Shown one piece after another: positions 28,846 to 37,360 of a stretch of DNA of 49,086 nt. How positions within the stretch are numbered: the stretch's first letter is position 1; each line of letters opens with the position of its first letter. The translations under genes were made by a program, and so were the position numbers. This DNA comes from an uncultured Sterolibacterium sp. GTDB taxonomy: Bacteria > Pseudomonadota > Gammaproteobacteria > Burkholderiales > Rhodocyclaceae. Where the stretch lies: assembly GCA_903930535.1 (NCBI GenBank), contig CAIYYX010000211.1:1-49086 (forward strand), in the 5' to 3' direction. The notes below the pieces were generated by a model. The model worked only from the letters and a program-made list of their open reading frames with translations. It had not been told where the DNA came from and did no database searches.

Positions 28846-29438
28846 CCGATATCCACCCGCATCAACTCTCCACACCCTCTGCCTGGGTCAAGCGTTTTGC
28901 GCCCTTGATTCAGGAGGGCGGTGCGGTGCTCGATCTGGCCTGCGGTGGCGGCCGTCACGCGCGGCTCTTGGCCGGCATGGGGTATTCCGTCGATGCGGTC
29001 GATCGCGATGAAGCCCTCTTGGCTAACCTCCAGGGCATTGCCGGTATCAGCACGCTTTGCGCCGATCTCGAGGGCGGGCCATGGCCTTATGGCGGACGCG
29101 TCTTCAGTGGCATCGTCGTGACCAACTATCTATGGCGACCGCTTTTGCCGCTGCTGTTTGCTTCCCTGGATAAGGGCGGGGTGCTCATTTACGAGACCTT
29201 CATGCTCGGCCACGAGCGCTTCGGCAAGCCTTCCAATCCGGCCTTTCTGCTGCGGCCGAACGAACTGCTCGATGTCGTGCGCTCCCGCCTGACGGTGACC
29301 GCCTTCGAGCAGGGGGAGGTAGGAGCGGCCTTGGCCGCGGAATCACCCGGAGAGGTGATGATGGAGCCGCGGCCGTCGGCGGTGCAGCGTATTTGCGCGC
29401 AGCGCGGCGAGGTGGGGCTGTTGCCTACGTTGCCATGA
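28842..29438 (+). CDS. SAM-dependent methyltransferase, class I
   Basis: 198 residues from a GTG that overlaps the kup stop (GTGA). The SAM-binding motif I is AVLDLACGGGRHARLLAGMG near residue 30, followed by the acidic residue of motif II in VDAVDRDEALL. FSGIVVTNYLWRPLLPLLFA resembles motif IV, and LIYETFMLGHERFGKPSNPA is characteristic of a TehB/UbiE-like small methyltransferase group. The substrate is unknown. Its 3' end overlaps the convergent selU end by 14 bases. Confidence 0.85.
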   Translation: MTDIHPHQLSTPSAWVKRFAPLIQEGGAVLDLACGGGRHARLLAGMGYSVDAVDRDEALLANLQGIAGISTLCADLEGGPWPYGGRVFSGIVVTNYLWRPLLPLLFASLDKGGVLIYETFMLGHERFGKPSNPAFLLRPNELLDVVRSRLTVTAFEQGEVGAALAAESPGEVMMEPRPSAVQRICAQRGEVGLLPTLP

Positions 29439-30471
29439 TTTCGCCAGCCAGCTCAGCCATGCGCTCGGGCGACAAGTCGTCGGTCGCGATGATGCGTGCC
29501 TGCGACAGTCCGGCATAGTTGTTCGCCTGCGAACGCCGGTAGAGCGGGTCGTAGTGGATCTCCAGGAGTTCTGTCACCAGCTCTCGAAACCTCCCACCCT
29601 GGACCAATTCGGTCCAGCGGCCAAGGGTTTCATTGCTTTGCAGTCCGCGCAGTTGTTCCAGCCTTTCCATCAGCCAGGCAGGATCTGCGAGGAAATAGTT
29701 GTAGTCGCGGAGCAGGAAATCGATGCGCGCCGCGGTTGTGGCCTCGATGTGCAGGACGGGGGCAGCGCGTATCATCGCCAGCAGGGTGTCGGGCAGCTGG
29801 ACGCTGCCAATCCTGCGGCTCTCCGCCTCGACGAAGACCGGCCGGTCGGCACAGAAGCATGAAAGTGCCTGGTGGATGCGCGACTCGAACATCCTTTGCG
29901 AGGGCTGTATCGTGTTCGGCAGTTGGCCCAGCACAGAGCCCTTGTGCCCGGCGAACTCCTCCAGATGCAGCACTTGCGCTCCCTGGCTTGCCAGCGCTTC
30001 CAGCAGGCGGCTCTTGCCGCTGCCGGTGGCGCCGCCGACGATGCGATAGCGAAAGTATTGCGGGCGCGTCGCCAGTCCTTCCAGGACATGGCGGCGCCAC
30101 GCCTTGTAGCCGCCTTCCAGGCGCTGCGCGTCCCAGCCGATCTGGCGCAGGATATGGGTGAAGGCGCCGCTTCTTTGGCCGCCGCGCCAGCAATAGACCA
30201 GGGGCCGCCAGTCGCGCGGTTTTTCCAGGAAAAGGCGTTCGATGTGGGTGGCGATGTTCTGCGCCACCCAGACCCCGCCGATTTTTCTCGCGGCGAAAGG
30301 GGATGACTGCTTGTAGAGTGTGCCGACGCGGGCGCGCTGTTCGTCGTCGAGGACAGGGCAGCTCATCGCGCCCGGCAGGTGATCGTCTTCATACTCGCCG
30401 GGGGAGCGGGCGTCTATGATCTCGTCAAACCCGGCCAATTGTGCTACGGTTGCGGCCCCTGAATGCTTCAT
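29425..30471 (-). CDS. selU: tRNA 2-selenouridine synthase
   Basis: 348 residues. It replaces sulfur by selenium in the wobble 2-thiouridine of certain tRNAs, using selenophosphate. The N-terminal rhodanese domain has the catalytic Cys in PLVYCWRGGQRSGAFTH. A P-loop GGATGSGKSRLLEAL follows near residue 145. The motif FVEAESRRIGSVQLP is typical. It diverges from selD, the selenophosphate supplier, with the starts within about 35 bases, so the pair is functionally linked. Confidence 0.95.
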   Translation of the reverse strand: MKHSGAATVAQLAGFDEIIDARSPGEYEDDHLPGAMSCPVLDDEQRARVGTLYKQSSPFAARKIGGVWVAQNIATHIERLFLEKPRDWRPLVYCWRGGQRSGAFTHILRQIGWDAQRLEGGYKAWRRHVLEGLATRPQYFRYRIVGGATGSGKSRLLEALASQGAQVLHLEEFAGHKGSVLGQLPNTIQPSQRMFESRIHQALSCFCADRPVFVEAESRRIGSVQLPDTLLAMIRAAPVLHIEATTAARIDFLLRDYNYFLADPAWLMERLEQLRGLQSNETLGRWTELVQGGRFRELVTELLEIHYDPLYRRSQANNYAGLSQARIIATDDLSPERMAELAGEIMAT

Positions 30472-30504
30472 AAAACCTCACCACACTCTGTGTCCGTAGC
30501 CAAA

Positions 30505-31536
30505 ATGGTAGACATCAAACTGACACAATTCTCTCATGGTGGCGGCTGCGGCTGCAAAATCTCGCCTGCCGTACTCAAGGAGATCCTCGCCCAGTCGCCA
30601 CTTTCCGCGCTGCCCAAGGAACTCCTGGTGGGCACGGAGACTTCCGATGATGCCGCGGTCTACCAGATCAACGCCGAACAGGCCATCGTTGCCACCACGG
30701 ACTTTTTCACGCCCATCGTCGATGACCCGCGCGATTTCGGCCGCATCGCAGCCGCCAACGCGCTCTCCGACGTCTATGCGATGGGAGGCAAACCCATTTT
30801 CGCGCTGGCCGTGGTCGGCATGCCGCTCGCCAAGCTTCCCGTCGAGGTCATTCGCGAGATCCTCGCGGGTGGTGCCGAGATTTGCGCGAAGGTAGGCATT
30901 CCCATCGCCGGCGGCCATTCGATAGACGTCGCCGAACCGATCTATGGCCTGGTCGCCCTGGGGCTGGTTCATCCTGCGCGGGTCAAGAAGAACAGCGATG
31001 CAAGAGACGGGGACATCCTGATCCTGGGCAAGCCGCTGGGCATAGGCATACTGAGCGCGGCGTTGAAGAAGGGCCTTCTGACAAGCGCCGGCTATGCAGA
31101 GATGATGCGGCTGACGACGCAACTCAACACCCCTGGCACCGCGCTCTCGGGGATGGCGGGTGTGCATGCCGTCACCGATGTCACGGGCTTTGGCCTCGCC
31201 GGCCATCTGCTGGAGATCTGCCGCGGTTCTGCGCTCGCGGCGGAGGTGGATTTCGCCAGCCTGCCCCTCATAGCCGAGGCCTTGAAGCGGGTGCAGGAGG
31301 GCATCTGCACCGGTGCTTCGACGCGCAACTGGAGCAGCTTCGGCAGCGACGTGGAACTGGACGGCGAAGAATGGCAGCAGAAACTCATCACCGACCCCCA
31401 GACCAGCGGCGGTCTGCTGGTGGCCTGTGCGCCTGAGTCCGTCATCGACGTGATGAGTGAATTCGAGCGCGATGGTTTTTCCCCGGCGGTGATAGGCCGC
31501 ATGGTGTCGGGCAATCCGCGGCTCAGGATTTCCTGA
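30505..31536 (+). CDS. selD: Selenide, water dikinase (selenophosphate synthase)
   Basis: 343 residues from ATG 30505 (MVDIKLTQFSHGGGCGCKIS); the alternative ATG 30463 overlaps the selU start. It makes selenophosphate from selenide and ATP. GGGCGCK contains the catalytic cysteine (the position that is Sec in some organisms; here it is encoded as TGC) and the essential Lys. The PurM-like fold is seen in TSDDAAVYQINAEQAIVATT, NALSDVYAMGGKPIFALAVVG, AGGHSIDVAEPIYGLVALG and VTDVTGFGLAGHLLE. No selA, selB or selC is seen in this window, so use in tRNA selenation is the supported role. Confidence 0.96.
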   Translation: MVDIKLTQFSHGGGCGCKISPAVLKEILAQSPLSALPKELLVGTETSDDAAVYQINAEQAIVATTDFFTPIVDDPRDFGRIAAANALSDVYAMGGKPIFALAVVGMPLAKLPVEVIREILAGGAEICAKVGIPIAGGHSIDVAEPIYGLVALGLVHPARVKKNSDARDGDILILGKPLGIGILSAALKKGLLTSAGYAEMMRLTTQLNTPGTALSGMAGVHAVTDVTGFGLAGHLLEICRGSALAAEVDFASLPLIAEALKRVQEGICTGASTRNWSSFGSDVELDGEEWQQKLITDPQTSGGLLVACAPESVIDVMSEFERDGFSPAVIGRMVSGNPRLRIS

Positions 31537-32128
31537 GCAGAGGCAGGAGAGCCCGCCAGACATTGTCCAGCATGAGAGTCTGGGTTGCGGCCGTGGGATG
31601 GAGGCCGTCGTCCTGGAAGGCGTCGCGCTTGTCGGCGAAGCCCGCGAACAGGAAGGGCAGGAATGCGATTCTGTGGCTCTTCGCCAGACCGGCATAGACT
31701 TTGGCGAAATCTTCAGAGTATTTCACGCCATAGTTGGGCGGCAGTCTCATGCCGATCAGAAGCACCTTTGCGCTTCCGGCCTGCCTGATCATGGCGTCGA
31801 GGTTTGACCGCATCTCTCTCAGCGGCAAACCCCTCAAGCCATCGTTGGCGCCCAGGGCAATGATGACGATGGCCGGCTCGAACTGCTTGAGCGCAGGTCC
31901 CAGGCGGGCCGCCCCGCCGCTGCTGGTCTCGCCGCTGATGCTGGCGTTGGCGACCTGGTAGGGGTAGTGTTCATCGGCGAGGCGCCGGGCAAGGAGTGTT
32001 GGCCAACTCTGTGCCTGATTGATGCCGAAGCCGGCGGAGAGGCTGTCGCCGAATACGAGGATAGTCTGCGCAGCATGGCTGAAGTTGCAGGCAGAGATGA
32101 ATAGGAAAACCAGCAGGGCTCTTGGCAT
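31523..32128 (-). CDS. tesA: Arylesterase / multifunctional acyl-CoA thioesterase I (TesA, SGNH hydrolase)
   Basis: 201 residues from ATG 32128. It has a signal peptide (MPRALLVFLFISACNFSHAA), so it acts in the periplasm. The SGNH blocks are present: ILVFGDSLSAGFG (catalytic Ser), ASISGETSSGG, IALGANDGLRG and the C-terminal DGLHPTAA with the Asp-x-x-His pair. A longer frame to 32554 is antisense to the ATPase gene and lacks the signal peptide start. Its ATG and the ybbA ATG overlap in one CATG. The 3' end overlaps that of selD by 14 bases. Confidence 0.93.
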   Translation of the reverse strand: MPRALLVFLFISACNFSHAAQTILVFGDSLSAGFGINQAQSWPTLLARRLADEHYPYQVANASISGETSSGGAARLGPALKQFEPAIVIIALGANDGLRGLPLREMRSNLDAMIRQAGSAKVLLIGMRLPPNYGVKYSEDFAKVYAGLAKSHRIAFLPFLFAGFADKRDAFQDDGLHPTAATQTLMLDNVWRALLPLLRKS

Positions 32129-32813
32129 GACGAATGTTTCCAGCAGTATCGAACCGGTGATCGAGGCCGTCCTCCTAGGCAAGGAGGTCGCCAGCGGTGC
32201 AGGCCGACTCACGATTTTGCACCAGATTTCCTTTCGCGTCATGGCGGGCGAGGCCGTGGCCATCGTCGGCGCGAGCGGCTCGGGCAAGTCTACGCTCCTG
32301 GGTCTCCTGGCCGGCCTCGATCTGCCGTCCGATGGCAAGGTGGTTCTGGCCGGGCAGGATCTTGCGACCCTGGACGAGGATGAGCGCGCCGCCCTGCGCG
32401 GTCGCCTGCTCGGCTTCGTGTTCCAGTCCTTCCAGCTTCTGCCGGCCCTGACCGCCCTGGAGAACGTCATGCTGCCTCTGGAACTGGCAGGAAGCATTGA
32501 TGCGAAGATCATCGCGCAGGAGATGCTCAACCGCGTCGGCCTGGCCGAGCGCATCGCTCATTACCCCAAGCATCTCTCCGGCGGCGAGCAGCAGCGCGTC
32601 GCGCTCGCCCGCGCCTTCGCCGTCAGTCCGCAACTCCTCCTGGCGGACGAGCCGACCGGAAACCTCGACGCCGCCACGGGCAGCCAGATCATCGAGCTGA
32701 TGTTCGCGATGAATGCGGAGAGGGGTACCACACTGCTTCTCGTCACCCACGACGAGACGTTGGCCAGACGCTGCAACAGGGTGCTGCGCCTAGTCGGCGG
32801 ACGACTGGAGTAG
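32127..32813 (+). CDS. ybbA: ABC transporter ATP-binding protein, LolD/YbbA family
   Basis: 228 residues. ATPase of a MacB/LolD-type exporter. Walker A is GASGSGKSTLLGLLAGLD, the Q-loop FVFQSFQLLPALTALENV, the signature LSGGEQQRVALARAFA, Walker B LLLADEPTGNLD and the switch His in VTHDETLARRC. In E. coli, ybbA is divergent from tesA and followed by the permease ybbP. Here the arrangement with tesA is kept, but the next gene is hpnE on the other strand, so no permease is adjacent. Its TAG stop lies inside the palindrome that follows. Confidence 0.93.
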   Translation: MTNVSSSIEPVIEAVLLGKEVASGAGRLTILHQISFRVMAGEAVAIVGASGSGKSTLLGLLAGLDLPSDGKVVLAGQDLATLDEDERAALRGRLLGFVFQSFQLLPALTALENVMLPLELAGSIDAKIIAQEMLNRVGLAERIAHYPKHLSGGEQQRVALARAFAVSPQLLLADEPTGNLDAATGSQIIELMFAMNAERGTTLLLVTHDETLARRCNRVLRLVGGRLE

Positions 32814-32860
32814 GTAGGCCTTCAGCCCGACTGCCGTTATCGGCCTGAAGGCCTACCTAC
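32810..32860. terminator. Long palindrome across the convergent ybbA/hpnE ends
   Basis: GTAGGTAGGCCTTCAG (32810-32825) pairs perfectly with CTGAAGGCCTACCTAC (32845-32860). After one mismatch, three more base pairs extend the stem. The ybbA TAG is in the left arm and the hpnE TAA in the loop, so the element contributes the last residues of HpnE (VGRPSGR). It resembles dispersed palindromes of betaproteobacteria and could terminate transcription from both sides, although T-runs are missing. Confidence 0.65.
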
Positions 32861-34147
32861 AGCGCATCTTGCTGCACTCACGCCGCTTCTCACCGCAGAT
32901 TCAATCGTCGCAGGATAGTCCGACGCGACATAGTCGCCGGCAAGCAACAGACCTGGCAGCGCGGTCTGAGTCTTTGGCCTTGCCAATCCCGGAACGCAGG
33001 AGAAGGTGGCGCGTTTTTCCGTGATCACCTGAGACCAGACAGGCTCAGGCAGATGCTTCACCATCCCGGCAATCTCCGCATGGATTGCCGCGGCGAGTTG
33101 TTCATTCGACAACTCACCATGCCGACCACGGGCGCTGATGACTGCGGCGAACAATCCTGCCGGTCCTCCCAACTGGCCGCGGTCAATCAGCCATTGCATG
33201 TGGCCGCCGGCGTGCCCCAGCATGGGCAGGGACAGGCTTGCCTGTCCCGGATAGGCGAGGTAACAGGTGACTATGGGTTCCCAGTCCAGGGACGCGATGC
33301 TTGTTTTCAGGCTCTCCAGCCCCGGCAGTCCATCGATCAGGGCTTGCAGATGATAGGGAGCGACTGCCGCGATGACCTGGCTGAACGGGCCGTGCTCCGT
33401 GGTTGAATCGTGCAGGATGTAGCCATGCGCATCACGAGAAATGTTTTTTATCGCAGTGCCGCAGATGAGGCTTCCGCCTTTGGCTTCTACGAAGCGCGCG
33501 GCGGCTTCGGGGAACAGCGCGCCAAGATCGACCCTGGGCAGCATCAGGTCGCTGGCATGGCGACCGGACGCCAGGCTGTCGCGCAAGACATTTAGAAATA
33601 CCTGTGCCGAGGCGGTGATGGCCGGCGTGTTCAAGGCCGAGATGCACAGCGGTTCCCAGAGGAATTCGCGCAGCCTTTGCGGCTGATGATATTGGTCGAG
33701 GAGATTGCTGACGCGGGTGTCTTCTTCCAAGTGGAAACCGATCTTCCCGAGGCCTCTCATGAACCGAATCGCCGCGAACTTTTCGGCAAGCGTGAGGCCG
33801 CGCGCGAATAGCAGCCCGGCCATGAGGTGAAACGGTGCCGGCAGCGGCGCGGCGCGGATAGACAATTCACCGGGATAGCTAAGGGTGAGCGGCAGTCGCA
33901 GAAGCAGGCGATCTGGGTTGGCGCCGACTTGCCGCAGCAGCCGCAGGGTTTCGCTGTAGGCGCCGATGAGGATGTGCTGGCCATTATCGACCCTGACGCC
34001 GTGGAGATCGAGCCCGCGGGCGCGCCCGCCCAACACCCGCGAGGATTCGAATACCGTTGCCGGGAGGCCATGCGCAGCGAGTTCAGCCGCCGCCGCCATG
34101 CCGGCATAGCCCGCGCCTATGATGGCGATACGCGGCAAGCTATTCAC
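32837..34147 (-). CDS. hpnE: Hydroxysqualene dehydroxylase
   Basis: 436 residues. It is an FAD enzyme reducing hydroxysqualene to squalene in the HpnCDE route. It begins LPRIAIIGAGYAGMAAAAEL, a Rossmann FAD site. RVDNGQHILIGAYSETLRLL is strongly diagnostic of the family, and QMRPSG-like C-terminal residues are replaced by repeat-encoded sequence. FLWEPLCISALNTP and PGLLLAGDYVASDYPATIES are also conserved. It lies downstream of hpnD with a 10-base gap, so hpnC-hpnD-hpnE is probably one transcript. Confidence 0.95.
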   Translation of the reverse strand: MNSLPRIAIIGAGYAGMAAAAELAAHGLPATVFESSRVLGGRARGLDLHGVRVDNGQHILIGAYSETLRLLRQVGANPDRLLLRLPLTLSYPGELSIRAAPLPAPFHLMAGLLFARGLTLAEKFAAIRFMRGLGKIGFHLEEDTRVSNLLDQYHQPQRLREFLWEPLCISALNTPAITASAQVFLNVLRDSLASGRHASDLMLPRVDLGALFPEAAARFVEAKGGSLICGTAIKNISRDAHGYILHDSTTEHGPFSQVIAAVAPYHLQALIDGLPGLESLKTSIASLDWEPIVTCYLAYPGQASLSLPMLGHAGGHMQWLIDRGQLGGPAGLFAAVISARGRHGELSNEQLAAAIHAEIAGMVKHLPEPVWSQVITEKRATFSCVPGLARPKTQTALPGLLLAGDYVASDYPATIESAVRSGVSAARCAVGRPSGR

Positions 34148-34157
34148 CGCGCAGCCT

Positions 34158-34997
34158 TCACGCCCTGATCCAGGTCCACCAGGCGAGCCAGAGCTTGTTC
34201 ACCGGCGAAAGAGAAGTTCGACGGTCGAGGACGCGCGAGCCGTTGCGCTTGATCTTGGCGAGCAAGGCGCGGTAGATCGCCGCCATCGCCAGGCCGGCGC
34301 GCTGCGCCTTGCGGTCGGAACTTGGCAGCAGGGCCAATGCCTGAACGTAGGTGGCTTCGGCGCGCTCGATCTGGAATTCCATCAGCCGCCGGAAATTATC
34401 CGTATAGCGTCCTTCCAGAATGTCGCCTGGCGCGACTGCGAAGCGCTGCAATTCGTCCTCGGGCAGATAGATGCGGCCGCGATTGCCATCCTCGCCGACG
34501 TCGCGAATGATATTGGTGAGTTGGAAGGCCAGTCCCAGATCATGGGCGTACTTCAGGGTATGCCTGTCCTGGTAGCCGAAGATTTCGGCGGCCAAGAGCC
34601 CCACCACGCTGGCGACGCGATAGCAGTAGAGATTGAGCGCCTTGAAGTCGGGATAGCGGTTCTGCAGGAGATCCATTTCCATGCCATCGATGATTTCCTG
34701 CAACTGTTCCTCGGGCAGATTGAAGCGGCGGATGGCTGTGGCCAGCGCCTGCGTCACCGGATGGCCGGGCCGGCCGGCGAATAGTGCGGCGATCTCGGTC
34801 CGCCACCAGGCCAGCTTGGCTCTTCCGAGTTCGGGCGCCAGGCACTCGTCTACGGCATCGTCGACCTCGCGGCAGAAGGCATAGAGGGCGGTGATGGCCT
34901 GGCGTCTTGCCGGTTCCAGGAACAGAAAACTGTAATAGAAGCTGGAGCCGCTGGCCGCGGCCTTCTGCTGGCAGTATTCGTCAGGACTGAGGGTCAT
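34158..34997 (-). CDS. hpnD: Presqualene diphosphate synthase
   Basis: 279 residues from ATG 34997, which shares one base with the hpnC stop (TGATG). It condenses two farnesyl diphosphates to presqualene diphosphate. Isoprenoid-synthase motifs are FCREVDDAVDE (first Asp-rich motif) and LTNIIRDVGEDGNRGRIYLP (second Asp-rich motif), with GMEMDLLQNRY and YCYRVASVVGLL between them. A longer upstream frame is antisense-like and inside hpnC, so it is rejected. Confidence 0.95.
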   Translation of the reverse strand: MTLSPDEYCQQKAAASGSSFYYSFLFLEPARRQAITALYAFCREVDDAVDECLAPELGRAKLAWWRTEIAALFAGRPGHPVTQALATAIRRFNLPEEQLQEIIDGMEMDLLQNRYPDFKALNLYCYRVASVVGLLAAEIFGYQDRHTLKYAHDLGLAFQLTNIIRDVGEDGNRGRIYLPEDELQRFAVAPGDILEGRYTDNFRRLMEFQIERAEATYVQALALLPSSDRKAQRAGLAMAAIYRALLAKIKRNGSRVLDRRTSLSPVNKLWLAWWTWIRA

Positions 34998-35803
34998 CAA
35001 ATGAGCGCTTTCGCCATCAGGATGGGCCAGTCCAGAGGTTTCAATTGCGGGCGGCGGCGGAAGACATCGTAATCGACGGCCTCGATTTTCTCCAGGATGC
35101 GCAAGCCGCCAGCGACGATCAGACGCAATTCGAGGCCGATGCGGCCGGGCAGGGTGCGGGTGAGCGGCGCGCCCGATAACATCAGGGCGCGGGTGCGCTG
35201 GACCTCGAAGGCGAGGAGCGATCGCCAGTTCGAGTCGGCCTTGCCTAAGGCGATCTGCGCCTCGGTTACCTTGAAACGTTGGAGATCCTCCTGCGGCAGA
35301 TAAATGCGGCCGCGTGCCCAGTCCTGCCCAATGTCCTGCCAGTGGTTGATGAGTTGCAGGCTGGTGCAGATGGCATCCGACCAGATTAGTTGCTGTTCGC
35401 TCTCGGCGCGAAACAGCTTCAGCAGCAGGCGCCCGACGGGATTTGCGGAAAGGCGGCAATAGTCCTCGAGCTCGGAAAAGCTGAGATAGCGCTTCTTCAC
35501 CACGTCCTGGCTGAAGGCATCGAGGAGGTTGAAAAACAGGGAAAGCGGCAGGTCATGGCCTCTTATGACAGGAGAAAGCCGGCGGAAGAGGGCGTTCTGG
35601 CTCGGTAGTCCTGCGGCAATCTGCTCCAGTTCTGTCCTGTATTCGGAGAGTCGGGAGAGGCGGGTGTGGTCATCGATATCCCCTTCGTCAGCAATGTCAT
35701 CTGCGCTGCGGGCAAACCCGTAGATGGCGGTCACCGGCTCGCGCAGGCGGCGCGGCAGCAGCCAGGAAGCAACGGGGAAATTCTCGTAGTGGTCGACCGG
35801 CAT
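34997..35803 (-). CDS. hpnC: Hydroxysqualene synthase
   Basis: 268 residues from ATG 35803 (MPVDHYENFPVASWLLPRRL, the standard HpnC beginning). It converts presqualene diphosphate to hydroxysqualene. It has FARSADDIADEG as the first Asp-rich motif, YCRLSANPVGRLLL, and INHWQDIGQDWARGRIYLPQ as the second. It is first in the squalene operon. Squalene-hopene cyclase is not in the window, so hopanoid production is inferred from the usual role of this trio. Confidence 0.95.
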   Translation of the reverse strand: MPVDHYENFPVASWLLPRRLREPVTAIYGFARSADDIADEGDIDDHTRLSRLSEYRTELEQIAAGLPSQNALFRRLSPVIRGHDLPLSLFFNLLDAFSQDVVKKRYLSFSELEDYCRLSANPVGRLLLKLFRAESEQQLIWSDAICTSLQLINHWQDIGQDWARGRIYLPQEDLQRFKVTEAQIALGKADSNWRSLLAFEVQRTRALMLSGAPLTRTLPGRIGLELRLIVAGGLRILEKIEAVDYDVFRRRPQLKPLDWPILMAKALI

Positions 35804-35831
35804 CGATGATGGGGCAGGGGGGTGCGAGCGG

Positions 35832-35861
35832 CTGACAGTATAGAGGCGAATCGGGTAGAAT
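35832..35861 (+). promoter_or_regulatory. Probable sigma-70 promoter of tRNA-Leu
   Basis: CTGACA at 35832-35837, an 18-base spacer, and TAGAAT at 35856-35861, five of six bases matching at both boxes. Transcription would begin about 36 bases before the tRNA. It sits in the hpnC upstream region on the opposite strand. Confidence 0.5.
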
Positions 35862-35903
35862 GGATGGGAGGCAATGCTGTTGGCCAGGGGTGATTTTGAC
35901 CAG

Positions 35904-35988
35904 GCGAGGGTGGCGGAATTGGTAGACGCACTGGATTTAGGTTCCAGCGCTGCAAAGCGTGGGGGTTCGAGTCCCCCCCTTCGCACCA
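35904..35988 (+). tRNA. tRNA-Leu (anticodon UAG)
   Basis: 85 bases with an encoded CCA. Acceptor arms GCGAGGG and CCTTCGC pair, including one G-U. The anticodon stem CTGGA/TCCAG encloses TTTAGGT with anticodon TAG. The long variable arm CGCTGCAAAGCGT is typical of leucine tRNAs. The T arm is GGGGG TTCGAGT CCCCC. Confidence 0.97.
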
Positions 35989-36049
35989 GACCAATGTACC
36001 CATAGTCCCATTGAACAATAACTTTCAGTAGCAATCTCAAGGATTTTTC

Positions 36050-37360
36050 ATGCAGATGAATCAGGAAAACACGGCCGCCAGCGCGCTCGAACGTCGCATA
36101 GACATGAGCCTGCCCCTGGCGGCGATCAACCAGGACGTGGAACAACGCCTGAAGAAGCTGTCGCGCACGGTGAAAATGGCCGGTTTCCGCCCGGGCAAGG
36201 TTCCCTTCAAGATGGTCGTGCAGCAGTACGGCAATCAGGTGCGCTCCGAGGCGATAGGCGCCGCGGTCGAGAAGGCTTTCGGCGAAAAAGTGCGCGAGCA
36301 GAAGTTGAATGTCGCCGGTTACCCACGCATCGAACCGAAGAGTGCGGCCGACGAGACCCAACTGGAGTTTTCCGCGGTATTCGAGGTCTATCCTGAAGTC
36401 GTCCTGGGCGACATCAGTGCGAGCGAGATCGAGAAGCCTGGTCTGACGGTGACCGATGCCGAGGTCGACAAGACCATCGCCGTGCTGCAGAAGCAACGCA
36501 CCGGCTATGCGGCCATAGAACGCGCCGCCGCCGATGAGGACCGCGTCGTCATCGATTTCACGGGACGCAAGGACGGAGAGGTTTTCCAGGGCGGAGAAGG
36601 CAAGGATTATGCGATCGTGCTCGGCGCCGGCAAGATGCTCCCCGACTTCGAGGCGCAGCTTCTGGGCATGAAGGCCGGCGAGACCAAGACCTTTGATCTG
36701 ACCTTCCCTGTCGAGTATCAGGCCAAGGACCTGGCCGGTCAGACGGTGCAGTTCGAGGTGGTGATGAAGGCCGTCGAGGCGCCGCAATTGCCGGAACTCG
36801 ATGCGGAGTTCGCAAAAACGCTGGGCATCGCCGACGGCGATCTGGTCAAGATGCGCGACGAAGTCAGGACGAATCTCGAACGTGAAGTGAAGAAGCGCCT
36901 GCAGGAGAAGGTCAAGAACCAGGTGATGGAGGCCTTGCTGGCGGCCAATCCGATTACCGTTCCCAAGGCCCTGGTCGATGCAGAGTCGCGCCAGATGGCC
37001 GAGAACACCTTGCGCGACATGGAAGCGCGCGGCATGTCGGCGAAGAACATTCCGATCGAGCCTTCCTGGTTCACCGATCAGGCCAAGCGCCGCACCACCC
37101 TAGGGCTCATTCTCGCCGCACTGGTCAAGGAGAAGCAGCTTGCCGCCAAGCCCGAGCAGGTGCGCGCGGTGATAGACGATTTTGCTGCGACTTACGAGGA
37201 CCCCTCCGAGGTGGTGCGCTGGTATTATTCACAGCCTGAGCGCCTGGGCGAAGCCGAGGGCCTGGTGATGGAGAACAACGTCGTGGATTGGGTTCTGGCC
37301 AATGCCAAGGTGACTGACAAGGCGATCGCCTTCGACGAACTCATGGGTAGCGAGAAATGA
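36050..37360 (+). CDS. tig: Trigger factor (ribosome-associated chaperone)
   Basis: 436 residues. It binds nascent chains at the ribosome exit. The ribosome-binding N-domain has the signature [11 protein letters not shown] near residue 45. A central FKBP-type PPIase domain follows ([40 protein letters not shown]), then a long helical C-domain. AAGGA precedes the ATG by 7 bases. Its stop overlaps the clpP ATG as ATGA, starting the tig-clpP-clpX-lon order common in proteobacteria. Confidence 0.98.
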   Translation: MQMNQENTAASALERRIDMSLPLAAINQDVEQRLKKLSRTVKMAGFRPGKVPFKMVVQQYGNQVRSEAIGAAVEKAFGEKVREQKLNVAGYPRIEPKSAADETQLEFSAVFEVYPEVVLGDISASEIEKPGLTVTDAEVDKTIAVLQKQRTGYAAIERAAADEDRVVIDFTGRKDGEVFQGGEGKDYAIVLGAGKMLPDFEAQLLGMKAGETKTFDLTFPVEYQAKDLAGQTVQFEVVMKAVEAPQLPELDAEFAKTLGIADGDLVKMRDEVRTNLEREVKKRLQEKVKNQVMEALLAANPITVPKALVDAESRQMAENTLRDMEARGMSAKNIPIEPSWFTDQAKRRTTLGLILAALVKEKQLAAKPEQVRAVIDDFAATYEDPSEVVRWYYSQPERLGEAEGLVMENNVVDWVLANAKVTDKAIAFDELMGSEK

